64,000 nucleotides of DNA from Dysgonomonas sp. Marseille-P4361 (GTDB lineage Bacteria > Bacteroidota > Bacteroidia > Bacteroidales > Dysgonomonadaceae): the NCBI RefSeq assembly GCF_900343125.1, contig NZ_OPYL01000003.1:422943-486942 (forward strand). The letters are read 5' to 3'. The stretch's first letter is position 1, and each line of letters starts with the position of its first letter. A program made the position numbers and the translations under genes. Shown piece by piece: positions 56,538 through 64,000 of this stretch. The notes under the pieces were generated by a model. That model was not told where the DNA came from. It saw only the letters and a list, made by a program, of their open reading frames with translations, and did no database searches.

Positions 56538-57530
56538 TTATTTTTCTTTATATACAACTTCTAAAACTGTTTGTCCTACTACCTTCAATGTTTCCTTGCT
56601 AATATTACTCATATCATCTTTTTGAGTGTGCCATGAATGAAAGAAACTCATTCCATTATTTCCATCATGATGTACTATATTCACGCTAGGGATACGACGT
56701 ATTTCGTTCACAGGCAAGTGATCATCAACAGTTGCTCCACCATCTTCTCCTTTAAAATATCGTCCATTATTTAATTGTCCTGCCACATTCCAAACTTTTT
56801 CCACAATATTTTTAGCATATTTCATAGAAAAGTATTCTTTATAAAATGTAGCTCCTTCAGCACCTACCATATCCAATAAGATTCCAAACTTAGCTTTATA
56901 ATTAGGCACATGAGGATTTTCTGCCCAGTAGCGAGAACCCAGACACCATGTATGATCCGTAGCTTCATTACTTTTTTCAAACTCAGGTGTACCATAATCT
57001 TCTGCATCAAAGAATATTATATCTACTCCTATTTCAGGTTCCTTAGTTTGCAAAACCCGTGCAATTTCCAAAAGGACACCTACTCCGCTTGCTCCATCAT
57101 TTGCACCCAACAAAGGCTTTTTCCAATTCTCAGGGTTAGGATCCTGATCCGAATACGGACGTGTATCCCAGTGAGCAAACAAAAGGACTCTATTCTTTTT
57201 ATCCATTCCATAAGAACCTATAATATTGCGGGCATTCAATTTTGTTCCATTATATGCAGTTACTACCGTTATTTGCTCCTGTACTTCTGCACCATGACGC
57301 TTCAATTCTGACACTAAATAATCGCCACAAGCAACATGCTCCGGCGTATTCGGCACACGATATCCAAACGAAACTTGTTTATCCACATATGTATATGCAC
57401 TGTCTGTATTGAAGTCGGGTGAGATTTGTTGATACGATGAGTTTGCTGTAGTAGTTGTAGCCTTCTGATTACAACCACAAGCTATAAACAAAAACAAAGA
57501 AGAGATTATGAATATATTCTTTATAGACAT
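56538..57530 (-). CDS. M28-family glutaminyl-peptide cyclotransferase-like lipoprotein
   Basis: A 330-residue lipoprotein (SSLFLFIACGC) with a zinc-aminopeptidase fold: FAHWDTRPYSDQDPNPENW near 115, the zinc Asp in LGANDGASGVGVLLE near 142, the Glu in FDAEDYGTPE near 175, and HDGNNGMSFFHSWHTQKDDM near 290 with the zinc His. The arrangement and YSDQDP wording match animal-type glutaminyl cyclases of Porphyromonas and relatives, which turn N-terminal Gln into pyroglutamate in the periplasm, rather than general M28 aminopeptidases. This would act on secreted proteins whose mature start is Gln. Confidence 0.82.
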   Translation of the reverse strand: MSIKNIFIISSLFLFIACGCNQKATTTTANSSYQQISPDFNTDSAYTYVDKQVSFGYRVPNTPEHVACGDYLVSELKRHGAEVQEQITVVTAYNGTKLNARNIIGSYGMDKKNRVLLFAHWDTRPYSDQDPNPENWKKPLLGANDGASGVGVLLEIARVLQTKEPEIGVDIIFFDAEDYGTPEFEKSNEATDHTWCLGSRYWAENPHVPNYKAKFGILLDMVGAEGATFYKEYFSMKYAKNIVEKVWNVAGQLNNGRYFKGEDGGATVDDHLPVNEIRRIPSVNIVHHDGNNGMSFFHSWHTQKDDMSNISKETLKVVGQTVLEVVYKEK

Positions 57531-57555
57531 ATCAGTAAAGTTAAATTATAGGTTA

Positions 57556-57563
57556 CAAAGATA
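57556..57563 (-). promoter_or_regulatory. -7 element of the glutaminyl cyclase-sufE unit
   Basis: The minus strand reads TATCTTTG, 26 bp before the ATG at 57530. Confidence 0.55.
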
Positions 57564-57620
57564 AGAAAATGAGTGGTAATCACTATCTACACATTAGAAT
57601 ATTCTTAAACACATAAAATA

Positions 57621-57666
57621 ATAAGAAAAGAGATGATTAGCTACCCAATCACCTCTTTTCTTATTA
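57621..57666 (-). terminator. Terminator of the large secreted protein gene
   Basis: AAGAAAAGAG-TGATT and AATCA-CTCTTTTCTT pair over about 15 bp with one mismatch and an 8-nt loop, 12 bp past the stop at 57678. Confidence 0.85.
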
Positions 57667-57677
57667 TTTATACTTTA

Positions 57678-59435
57678 TTAATCCTGAGGAGGATTTATAC
57701 CATTCATCTCGGCTTGATATACAGCCCATGCCATGATATTGGCGAACAAGACTGAATTATAGACAGGATATTTAGTTGAGTGCTTTCCATATCCTGATTT
57801 TGCTATAGGAATATACTTCTTACCTCCTTCGTTTTTCCAATATAATGGATGCATCGTTGTAGATGTAGAAGTAGGATTCTCTCCCGAAAAGGTGGAAGAA
57901 GTAAAACCTCCGTCTCCGAAGTATATAAAATTCTTGGTTTTATGACGAAAACCTGTTATCATTTTGGCCAAGCCTGCATCGTTACTTGCTACTGTATTAC
58001 CATAAGAGTATACGATAATATCATTCAATGGTATATTTTTAACTCCTCTAGCCCAAGATGCATCTTCTCCCCAATATTGTTTTCTAACATCTCCAAATGG
58101 CCCATTCAGAATCTCATCATCAACATCTGTCAAAGGATATACAGCCCCAGATCCCAAGTTAATTTTTGCACTATACCCAAAATCATTCGTTGTCTGTCCC
58201 CATATTTTTTGTAATAGAGAAGTAGTAGAACCTCTTCTATCGGTTCCTATATCATCTTGTAAATTATTCTGGAAATGTCCATTACCTTCATAAAGGGCTA
58301 TAAGTACTCCTTTCCTATTCACAAATTCGGCTAATACTCTAGCCAATTCATCTTTTTGCGTTAGTAATTCAACCAGATATACGTCTTGACTTAATATTAC
58401 AATATCAATTTTTTCCCCTTCAGGTGCATTTAGTAAAGCATATTCTAAATTTGCAATATCCGCAGCCTTCAATGCCCCAACATCTAAAGCTCCCGGACCT
58501 GGATAGTTTTTCAAGAAAGGAGTTTCATCGTTCATGAATCGAGTTCCTTCATATTTTATAACACTTTCTTCAGTCACTCCAAAATTATTAGAAGTTGTAA
58601 ATATACCATATGACCCTGTACCGACCTTCGAAATATTATAACCATAATCATAACCATCAGCTAGCACAAGAACTTTCTTCGTTGGTATAACAACTACAAC
58701 TGTAGCACTGCAGGTCTGTCCAGACGTATTATTGGCTGTAAGAGTAAAGCGTTTGATTTCTCGATTCGTAGATTTACCTTTTCCTTTCATTACCACTTCT
58801 TGCCCCTCGGCTGTAGCTGCGGCACTTGTTATCTTTCCTTGAGCAAAAAAACTAATACCATCTATCTCATCAGTCTTTATATAATACGTCTTACCTTCCA
58901 TTTTCTCATCTGCTCTGATGCGCAAGGTTATCTTATGAGAGCTATCTAAGTCTTCATTTTTGTAATACAACCCACTCACTTTTATTGTACTACAATCCAT
59001 TTCATAATCATATGTAGCATAATGAGCGCAATTCCATTTTTCTCCATCCCATGTATTTACTCCCAAACAGAGATCTTTTTCATAATCCTCGTTCATATTG
59101 TAAACCATAAGACCTGTATGTTGCAAATCATAATCTTTCTTGTTTGTATTATATTCAGTTGTTCTTCCTGAAGTTATATCCGTTGGATCTTTAAGAAACA
59201 TAGGAAAAAGTTCATATTTTTCAGACAAATTCACTCGAGGCAACAATAATCCTTTGGAGGCATTAGCTGCGTCGTCAGTCACTCCTTGTTCATTTTTCAG
59301 TTGAAGAAGAGAACCTTTATTGGCTTCTTCAGTAACACCAATTGTAACTTGCGAAAACAATGTTAAGCTACAATTAACGTAAACTAGAAGTAATAAAAAC
59401 AGCTTGATGTTTAATTTTTTTGTAATAAAGTTCAT
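57678..59435 (-). CDS. Large secreted protein with a Rossmann-like C-terminal region, unknown function
   Basis: A 585-residue protein with signal LFLLLLVYVNCSLTLFS and a Gln at the likely mature start (QVTIGV). The N-terminal part (about 30-135) has features of Bacteroidota surface proteins: SLLQLKNEQG, SKGLLLPRVNLSE, TGLMVYN and NTWDGEKWNC. A beta-sandwich follows (about 140-255). The remaining 330 residues look alpha/beta (KVLVLADGYDYGY, IDIVILSQDVYLVELL, KGVLIALYEGNGHFQ, NFIYFGDGGF), like a class I glutamine-amidotransferase or DUF4350-type fold. No catalytic set was identified. No CTD sorting domain is obvious. Confidence 0.75.
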   Translation of the reverse strand: MNFITKKLNIKLFLLLLVYVNCSLTLFSQVTIGVTEEANKGSLLQLKNEQGVTDDAANASKGLLLPRVNLSEKYELFPMFLKDPTDITSGRTTEYNTNKKDYDLQHTGLMVYNMNEDYEKDLCLGVNTWDGEKWNCAHYATYDYEMDCSTIKVSGLYYKNEDLDSSHKITLRIRADEKMEGKTYYIKTDEIDGISFFAQGKITSAAATAEGQEVVMKGKGKSTNREIKRFTLTANNTSGQTCSATVVVVIPTKKVLVLADGYDYGYNISKVGTGSYGIFTTSNNFGVTEESVIKYEGTRFMNDETPFLKNYPGPGALDVGALKAADIANLEYALLNAPEGEKIDIVILSQDVYLVELLTQKDELARVLAEFVNRKGVLIALYEGNGHFQNNLQDDIGTDRRGSTTSLLQKIWGQTTNDFGYSAKINLGSGAVYPLTDVDDEILNGPFGDVRKQYWGEDASWARGVKNIPLNDIIVYSYGNTVASNDAGLAKMITGFRHKTKNFIYFGDGGFTSSTFSGENPTSTSTTMHPLYWKNEGGKKYIPIAKSGYGKHSTKYPVYNSVLFANIMAWAVYQAEMNGINPPQD

Positions 59436-59516
59436 GATCTTAATATAAAGTGTGTATTAGTGTGTTTGTGCAAATCATATCACTTATCAGATAATTTAGA
59501 TTAGTGAAATAATACA

Positions 59517-59549
59517 AAGGGATTACAATTCAATGAATTGTAATCCCTT
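59517..59549 (-). terminator. Terminator of gyrB
   Basis: A 33-bp near-perfect palindrome: 16-bp arms (59517-59532, 59534-59549) with one central base, 50 bp past the gyrB stop, followed by TTTG and AT-rich sequence on the minus strand. Confidence 0.8.
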
Positions 59550-59599
59550 GCAAGTTATTATAAATAAATGTTTAATCCAATTTTTTATTCAAAGATCTT

Positions 59600-61555
59600 T
59601 TATGCATCAATTTTAGCATAAGTCGCATTTTCTTCAATAAACTCTCTGCGAGGTGCTACATCTTCACCCATCAACATAGAGAAAACATGATCTGCTTCTG
59701 CTGCATTTTCGATAGTTACTTGGCGAAGAGTACGATGTTCAGGATTCATTGTTGTCTCCCAAAGTTGTGTTGAGTTCATTTCTCCAAGACCTTTGTAGCG
59801 TTGAGTATGAACTGCATTTTCATCTCCATCTGCATATTTATCGATGAAAGCACGACGCTGTCTGTCATCCCAACAATATTCTTCCACTTTACCTTTACGA
59901 AGCAAATACAATGGAGGCGTCGCAATATATACATAACCTTTTTCCAACAATGGCTTCATATGGCGGAAGAAGAAAGTCAAGATAAGAGTTGCAATATGAC
60001 TACCATCCACGTCGGCATCGGTCATAATTACAACTTTATGATAACGTAATTTAGCTAGGTTCAACTCCTTAGAATCTTCTTCAGTACCTATCGTCACACC
60101 TAAAGCTGTGTATATATTTCTAATTTCATCGCTCTCCAATACTTTATGAGGCATCGCTTTTTCTACATTAAGAATCTTTCCTCTCAAAGGTAATATTGCT
60201 TGAAATTGTCTATCTCGACCTTGTTTAGCTGTACCTCCCGCAGAATCCCCTTCGACTAAGAAAATCTCGCAGTTTTCAGCAACTTTACTCGAACAGTCGG
60301 CTAATTTACCAGGAAGACCTCCTCCTGTTAGAGGCGATTTGCGTTGTACAAGTTCACGAGCTTTACGAGCTGCAGCACGTGCTGTAGCAGCAAGTATTAC
60401 TTTTTCGACAATAATTTTAGCCTCTTTAGGATGTTCCTCTAAGTAAATACCTAAAGCTTCGCCTATTGCTTGATCTACAGCTCCAATAACCTCATTATTA
60501 CCCAACTTGGTTTTTGTCTGCCCCTCAAACTGAGGTTCTGCAACTTTAATAGATACAACAGCTGTTAATCCTTCACGGAAGTCATCTCCACTGATTTCCA
60601 CCTTTACTTTCTCTAGCATTTTGCTATCATCTGCATACTTCTTCAACGTACGAGACAATCCACGTCTAAATCCAGTTAAGTGAGTACCACCCTCTATTGT
60701 ATGGATATTATTTACATATGAAAATACATTCTCATTATATGATGTATTATAGGTTAAAGCAACTTCTACAGGAATACCTTGTTTTTCTGTAGTTATATGA
60801 ATAACATCATCTATTAATTCCTCTTTTGAAGCATCAATATAGCGAACAAATTCTTCTAGTCCTTTTTCTGAATAAAAAGTATCAGACTTAAATGAACCAT
60901 CTTCTTTTCTTTGTCTTTCATCTGTTAATGAAAGCGTGATTCCTGCATTAAGGAATGCAAGTTCGCGAAGACGAGACGCTAATGTGTCATATTTGTATTC
61001 TGTAACGACAAATATAGAGTCATCTGGCTTGAATGTTATTGTTGTTCCTGTAACATTAGAAGAGCCTTTTATTTCCAATCCGGTTACCGGTTTTCCGCAA
61101 GAATAGTCCTGCACATAGATATTACCTTGACGGTGAATCTTTGCTCTTAAATGAGTTGACAGAGCATTCACACAAGAAACTCCAACACCATGCAAACCTC
61201 CAGAAACCTTATAAGTTCCTTTATCGAATTTACCGCCGGCATGTAATACAGTCAATACAACTTCAAGAGCTGATTTTTGCTCTTTCTCCATTATATCAAC
61301 AGGTATACCACGTCCATTATCTTGAACCGATATAGAATTATCTTCGTGTATAGTTACCTTAATATCATTACAATATCCAGCTAAGGCCTCGTCAATAGAG
61401 TTATCGACAACCTCGTATACAAGATGATGCAAACCTTTTTCACTAATATCGCCAATATACATGGCTGGTCTCTTCCTTACGGCCTCAAGACCTTCAAGCA
61501 CCTGAATATTCTGAGCCGAATACGATTCGCTCGCAACTTTTTGTTTGTCAGTCAT
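59600..61555 (-). CDS. gyrB: DNA gyrase subunit B
   Basis: A 651-residue type IIA topoisomerase subunit. The GHKL ATPase has EVVDNSIDEALAG near 49, QDNGRGIPVD near 78 and GGLHGVGVSCVNALS near 118; the transducer follows. The Toprim domain has LVEGDSAGGTAKQGRDR near 430 and MTDADVDGSHIATLIL near 505. The C-terminus has RYKGLGEMNSTQLWETTMNP near 590. Length is normal. With GyrA (not here) it supercoils DNA. gyrB rather than parE is inferred from the TTMNP and QTKTKLGN wording. Confidence 0.95.
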   Translation of the reverse strand: MTDKQKVASESYSAQNIQVLEGLEAVRKRPAMYIGDISEKGLHHLVYEVVDNSIDEALAGYCNDIKVTIHEDNSISVQDNGRGIPVDIMEKEQKSALEVVLTVLHAGGKFDKGTYKVSGGLHGVGVSCVNALSTHLRAKIHRQGNIYVQDYSCGKPVTGLEIKGSSNVTGTTITFKPDDSIFVVTEYKYDTLASRLRELAFLNAGITLSLTDERQRKEDGSFKSDTFYSEKGLEEFVRYIDASKEELIDDVIHITTEKQGIPVEVALTYNTSYNENVFSYVNNIHTIEGGTHLTGFRRGLSRTLKKYADDSKMLEKVKVEISGDDFREGLTAVVSIKVAEPQFEGQTKTKLGNNEVIGAVDQAIGEALGIYLEEHPKEAKIIVEKVILAATARAAARKARELVQRKSPLTGGGLPGKLADCSSKVAENCEIFLVEGDSAGGTAKQGRDRQFQAILPLRGKILNVEKAMPHKVLESDEIRNIYTALGVTIGTEEDSKELNLAKLRYHKVVIMTDADVDGSHIATLILTFFFRHMKPLLEKGYVYIATPPLYLLRKGKVEEYCWDDRQRRAFIDKYADGDENAVHTQRYKGLGEMNSTQLWETTMNPEHRTLRQVTIENAAEADHVFSMLMGEDVAPRREFIEENATYAKIDA

Positions 61556-61615
61556 ATTTTATCTTGCTGTTTTTAAGGCGATTAAACACCTTCCGTTTTG
61601 CGTTTTAAAATCTAA

Positions 61616-61623
61616 CAAATATA
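61616..61623 (-). promoter_or_regulatory. -7 element of gyrB
   Basis: The minus strand reads TATATTTG, 61 bp before the gyrB ATG at 61555. Confidence 0.55.
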
Positions 61624-61663
61624 CGAAATTTTATCGAAAAAAGCAACAAATTTAAGAGGTATA

Positions 61664-62443
61664 CTACCATCGTTTTAAGACTTTATTGATAAGTTTTTTT
61701 ACTTTAAGAGCAGTTCTGTGTTCCTTATATTTCTTATCACTAATGAAGCCATATTTATGTTGTATTCTATAATAATCTGAATAAAAATCGAAATAAGAAG
61801 AAGAAATACCACCTAAACAGAAATTAGAGATCACTACGTCTACTTCTTCCAAATCAACACCTTGACTTACACATCTGCAAATGAAATCATAATCGGCCAA
61901 TATTTTAACAGATAAATCATATGCTCGATATTTATCATATACTGCTTTCGCTACAAATAAAGTAGAGTGAGGTAAAACACTTTCGGAAATAAAAGCAGCA
62001 CCACGACGTTGTAGATTATATACTTTACCATCCTTCCAAACTCGTTCAATCCCATAAATCATACTATTTGCTGGATCGACTTTACCATCCGTATATTTTT
62101 GCCACATTACCTCCAATGTGTTTTCTTCATACCAATCATCCGAATTTGTAATACCAACTAGCTGACCTTTAGCTAACTTAATTCCTTTATTCATTGCATC
62201 ATAAACTCCTTTATCGGGTTCACTGATGATACGAACGGTCACCCCTTTTGCTTCGAATTGAGGGATATAACTCTGAATCTTTTCTACTGTTTTATCTTTT
62301 GAGACTCCATCTATAACAATATACTCAAAGTCTGAAAAAGTTTGCTTCAAAAGAGCATCAATCGTTCCTGAAATTGTATTCTCGGAATTGAAAGTCGGTG
62401 TTATTACTGATATTTTGGGTAATAAATTTGTTGTATTTGTCAT
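61664..62443 (-). CDS. Glycosyltransferase family 2
   Basis: A 259-residue GT2 with KISVITPTFNSENTISGTIDALL, VIDGVSKDKTVEKI, YDAMNKGIKLAKGQLVGI and NSDDWYEENTLE. Related to the sugar transferases of the 17598-31927 cluster (DGxSxD, AMNKGIKLAKG) but a separate locus. It follows the GT9 heptosyltransferase-like gene by 11 bp, so it probably adds a sugar to the same LPS core. Confidence 0.88.
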   Translation of the reverse strand: MTNTTNLLPKISVITPTFNSENTISGTIDALLKQTFSDFEYIVIDGVSKDKTVEKIQSYIPQFEAKGVTVRIISEPDKGVYDAMNKGIKLAKGQLVGITNSDDWYEENTLEVMWQKYTDGKVDPANSMIYGIERVWKDGKVYNLQRRGAAFISESVLPHSTLFVAKAVYDKYRAYDLSVKILADYDFICRCVSQGVDLEEVDVVISNFCLGGISSSYFDFYSDYYRIQHKYGFISDKKYKEHRTALKVKKLINKVLKRW

Positions 62444-62454
62444 TATATACCTAA

Positions 62455-63501
62455 TTAGATAAATTCATTCAATTTCTCAACAACTATATGGGGTTCAATC
62501 TCCATGCATTCCATTTTGTTTTCCCTAGAACACGGATATTCTCCAAATACAGAACAAGGTCTACATGGTAAGTTCTTATATATAGCATTGGATAAAGGAA
62601 GTCTGGCCGGATAAAAGCCTAAAGAAGGATCATTTGGTCCCCAAATAGAAACAATAGGAATATCAACCAATGCACCTAAATGTAAATTTGCAGAATCCAT
62701 AGTTAACAACACTTTACATTGTGCAACAATGCAAAGTTCTACTTCCATTTCAAATTTTCCTACTAAAGATCTTACATTAGAAAATTCTTTTTCTAACCCT
62801 TCCGACAACAGTCTCTCATTATCTCCTCCTCCTAAAATTAGGATTCGCAAATCCGGATTATTTTCTTTATAGTATGCAATAATTCTCTTCACTCTTTCCA
62901 AAGGATAAACTTTCATTTGCATCCCTGAAAAAGGAGCAATAAGTATAGTTCTAGCATCCTTCTCTATATTTAATGAGGAGTAATAACTCGTTATATCTTT
63001 TTCTTTAAAATAAGTAGCATCAAAATTGGGAGTAATATTATTATAGCCCTGTCTTTCAAACACACCAGTATATAAGCCGGACAAAGTCAGTCCATCTTTT
63101 TTAGCATTAATACTATTCACTCTCTCTTTTGAATAGAAATAGACAGGATCAATACATTCAACTAATGCCCTCTTAGAATATGCTCTCGCTATTTTTTTAT
63201 CAAAAGTATCTGCTCTCAATAGAGCTATTTTATCAAAACTATAATTGGTTTTCAAATCTTTTAATAAACGATTTCGCCTCCATAGATAGACTAAACCTCT
63301 AAACATCCCCGTCTTTTTTCGGAAAACCATAGGAATTAACTTCACATTGGAAGGCATTTGCTTAAATAAATAAGCAAACATAGGTGCAGTCAAAACATAA
63401 AAAGTATCTTGCTTATTCTTACTTGCGATATCATAAATTATAGGGAAGGCAATCAAAACATCCCCTATCTTGGCCGACCTAACTATTAATATATTAGACA
63501 T
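62455..63501 (-). CDS. Glycosyltransferase family 9 (heptosyltransferase-like)
   Basis: A 348-residue GT-B enzyme of the ADP-heptose:LPS transferase family: ILIVRSAKIGDVLIAFPII at the N-terminus, TILIAPFSGMQMKVYPLERVKRII near 190 and TMDSANLHLGALVDIPIVSIWGPNDPSLGFYP near 268. A cysteine-rich loop near 312-330 (CRPCSVFGEYPCSRENKMEC) matches family members. It should extend the lipid A core in the cytoplasm. First gene of a two-gene unit; its promoter is not clear. Confidence 0.92.
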   Translation of the reverse strand: MSNILIVRSAKIGDVLIAFPIIYDIASKNKQDTFYVLTAPMFAYLFKQMPSNVKLIPMVFRKKTGMFRGLVYLWRRNRLLKDLKTNYSFDKIALLRADTFDKKIARAYSKRALVECIDPVYFYSKERVNSINAKKDGLTLSGLYTGVFERQGYNNITPNFDATYFKEKDITSYYSSLNIEKDARTILIAPFSGMQMKVYPLERVKRIIAYYKENNPDLRILILGGGDNERLLSEGLEKEFSNVRSLVGKFEMEVELCIVAQCKVLLTMDSANLHLGALVDIPIVSIWGPNDPSLGFYPARLPLSNAIYKNLPCRPCSVFGEYPCSRENKMECMEIEPHIVVEKLNEFI

Positions 63502-63828
63502 ATAACGTTGTCACATATTCTATTAAACATGTAAATGTAGTACTTATATTTTGTATTTAAATAAAGAAATCTATATTAGTTTCTTCCAATACAATAGGGC
63601 TAACATATACACTGTAAACATCTAATTATAAATATATTATCAAGAAGAAGCACCTACACACAAACACTTGTATATCAACGCATTACCAAACACTAACAAG
63701 CTATACACTAAACTTCTAGATATCAACACATTAACATCAATAAAAACATTACATCCTCCCTTTTTGACCTGTAAAAAGTTTTGGTGGGCTGTGTAGGTAT
63801 AGGCTTTGGTGGTGAGTGGTATATATAC
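63502..63828. other. Intergenic region between the GT9 gene and the 5S terminator
   Basis: No gene or RNA was recognised in these 327 bases. From about 63580 to 63760 the plus strand is poor in G and made mostly of A, C and T. Two direct copies of ATATCAACRCATTA lie at 63672-63685 and 63720-63733 (13 of 14 identical, 48-bp period). A G/T-rich block follows at about 63781-63822. Confidence 0.5.
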
Positions 63829-63869
63829 AAAAAAGTAGCGTCCTCTAGTTAAACTAAAAGACGCTACTG
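63829..63869 (-). terminator. Terminator of the rRNA operon
   Basis: GTAGCGTC and GACGCTAC with inner TAGTT/AACTA arms pair on the minus strand, followed by a T-run, just past the 5S gene. Confidence 0.85.
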
Positions 63870-63877
63870 ACTTTAAA

Positions 63878-63986
<109 letters not shown>

Positions 63987-64000
63987 ATTTCTTGCTGTTG

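Overview
The window looks like a chromosomal segment of a Bacteroidota bacterium of the order Bacteroidales, most like Dysgonomonas or a relative (genus is inference). Four things support this. The DNA is AT-rich. Most genes lack a clear Shine-Dalgarno and are preceded by the Bacteroidota -7 element TAnnTTTG. The primary sigma factor is the short 286-residue type without region 1.1. The families present (DUF4827, DUF5018/PCMD, animal-type glutaminyl cyclase, TIGR02757) and the 5S rRNA sequence are typical of Bacteroidota. No phage, insertion sequence, integrase, CRISPR array or tRNA was seen.

Layout. 1-2634 (minus): mtaB, an LpxL/HtrB-like acyltransferase and a cut-off GT2 glycosyltransferase, joined by ATGA overlaps. 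2800-7412 (plus): an acyl-CoA synthetase, a tiny lipoprotein with highly-expressed-type codons, a TIGR02757 protein, rsmI and a coiled-coil lipoprotein. 7483-13658: a Na+/solute symporter, an HtrA/DegP protease, rpoD, and a lipoprotein with three DUF5018-like modules and a PCMD-like domain. 13810-17589: a second RsmI-like methylase, a GT39-like membrane glycosyltransferase and an RsmF-like rRNA methylase.

17598-31927 is a 16-gene, one-strand surface-glycan cluster. Its first two genes encode a Wzm/Wzt-type ABC exporter whose ATPase carries an extra C-terminal domain. Nine glycosyltransferases, two DegT-type enzymes, a WbqC protein, a hexapeptide acetyltransferase and an orphan lipoprotein follow. 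The order suggests synthesis of a polysaccharide or O-antigen-like chain on the cytoplasmic side, then ABC export. No initiating transferase, ligase or nucleotide-sugar pathway is present in the window.

32234-63501 is mainly housekeeping: mscS, an OmpA-like/TPR lipoprotein, prfA-pyrF, a lytic transglycosylase with uvrA, ispE, an O-acetylhomoserine sulfhydrylase, meso-DAP dehydrogenase, nrnA-DUF4827-glmM, rpe-comEC, an outer-membrane barrel, nspC, thiN, a phosphodiesterase, a glutaminyl cyclase-like gene with sufE, a large secreted protein, gyrB, and a GT9/GT2 pair. The right edge holds a 5S rRNA on the minus strand with its terminator; the rest of the rRNA operon lies beyond the window.

Least explained items: a structured candidate small RNA between uvrA and prfA (about 37071-37197, minus) with a dyad upstream; a secreted protein gene whose native C-terminus appears displaced by a -1 frameshift in an A4 run (54092-54095); a 51-codon ORF at 51207-51362; and the small lipoprotein whose promoter overlaps an A/T-flanked hairpin.
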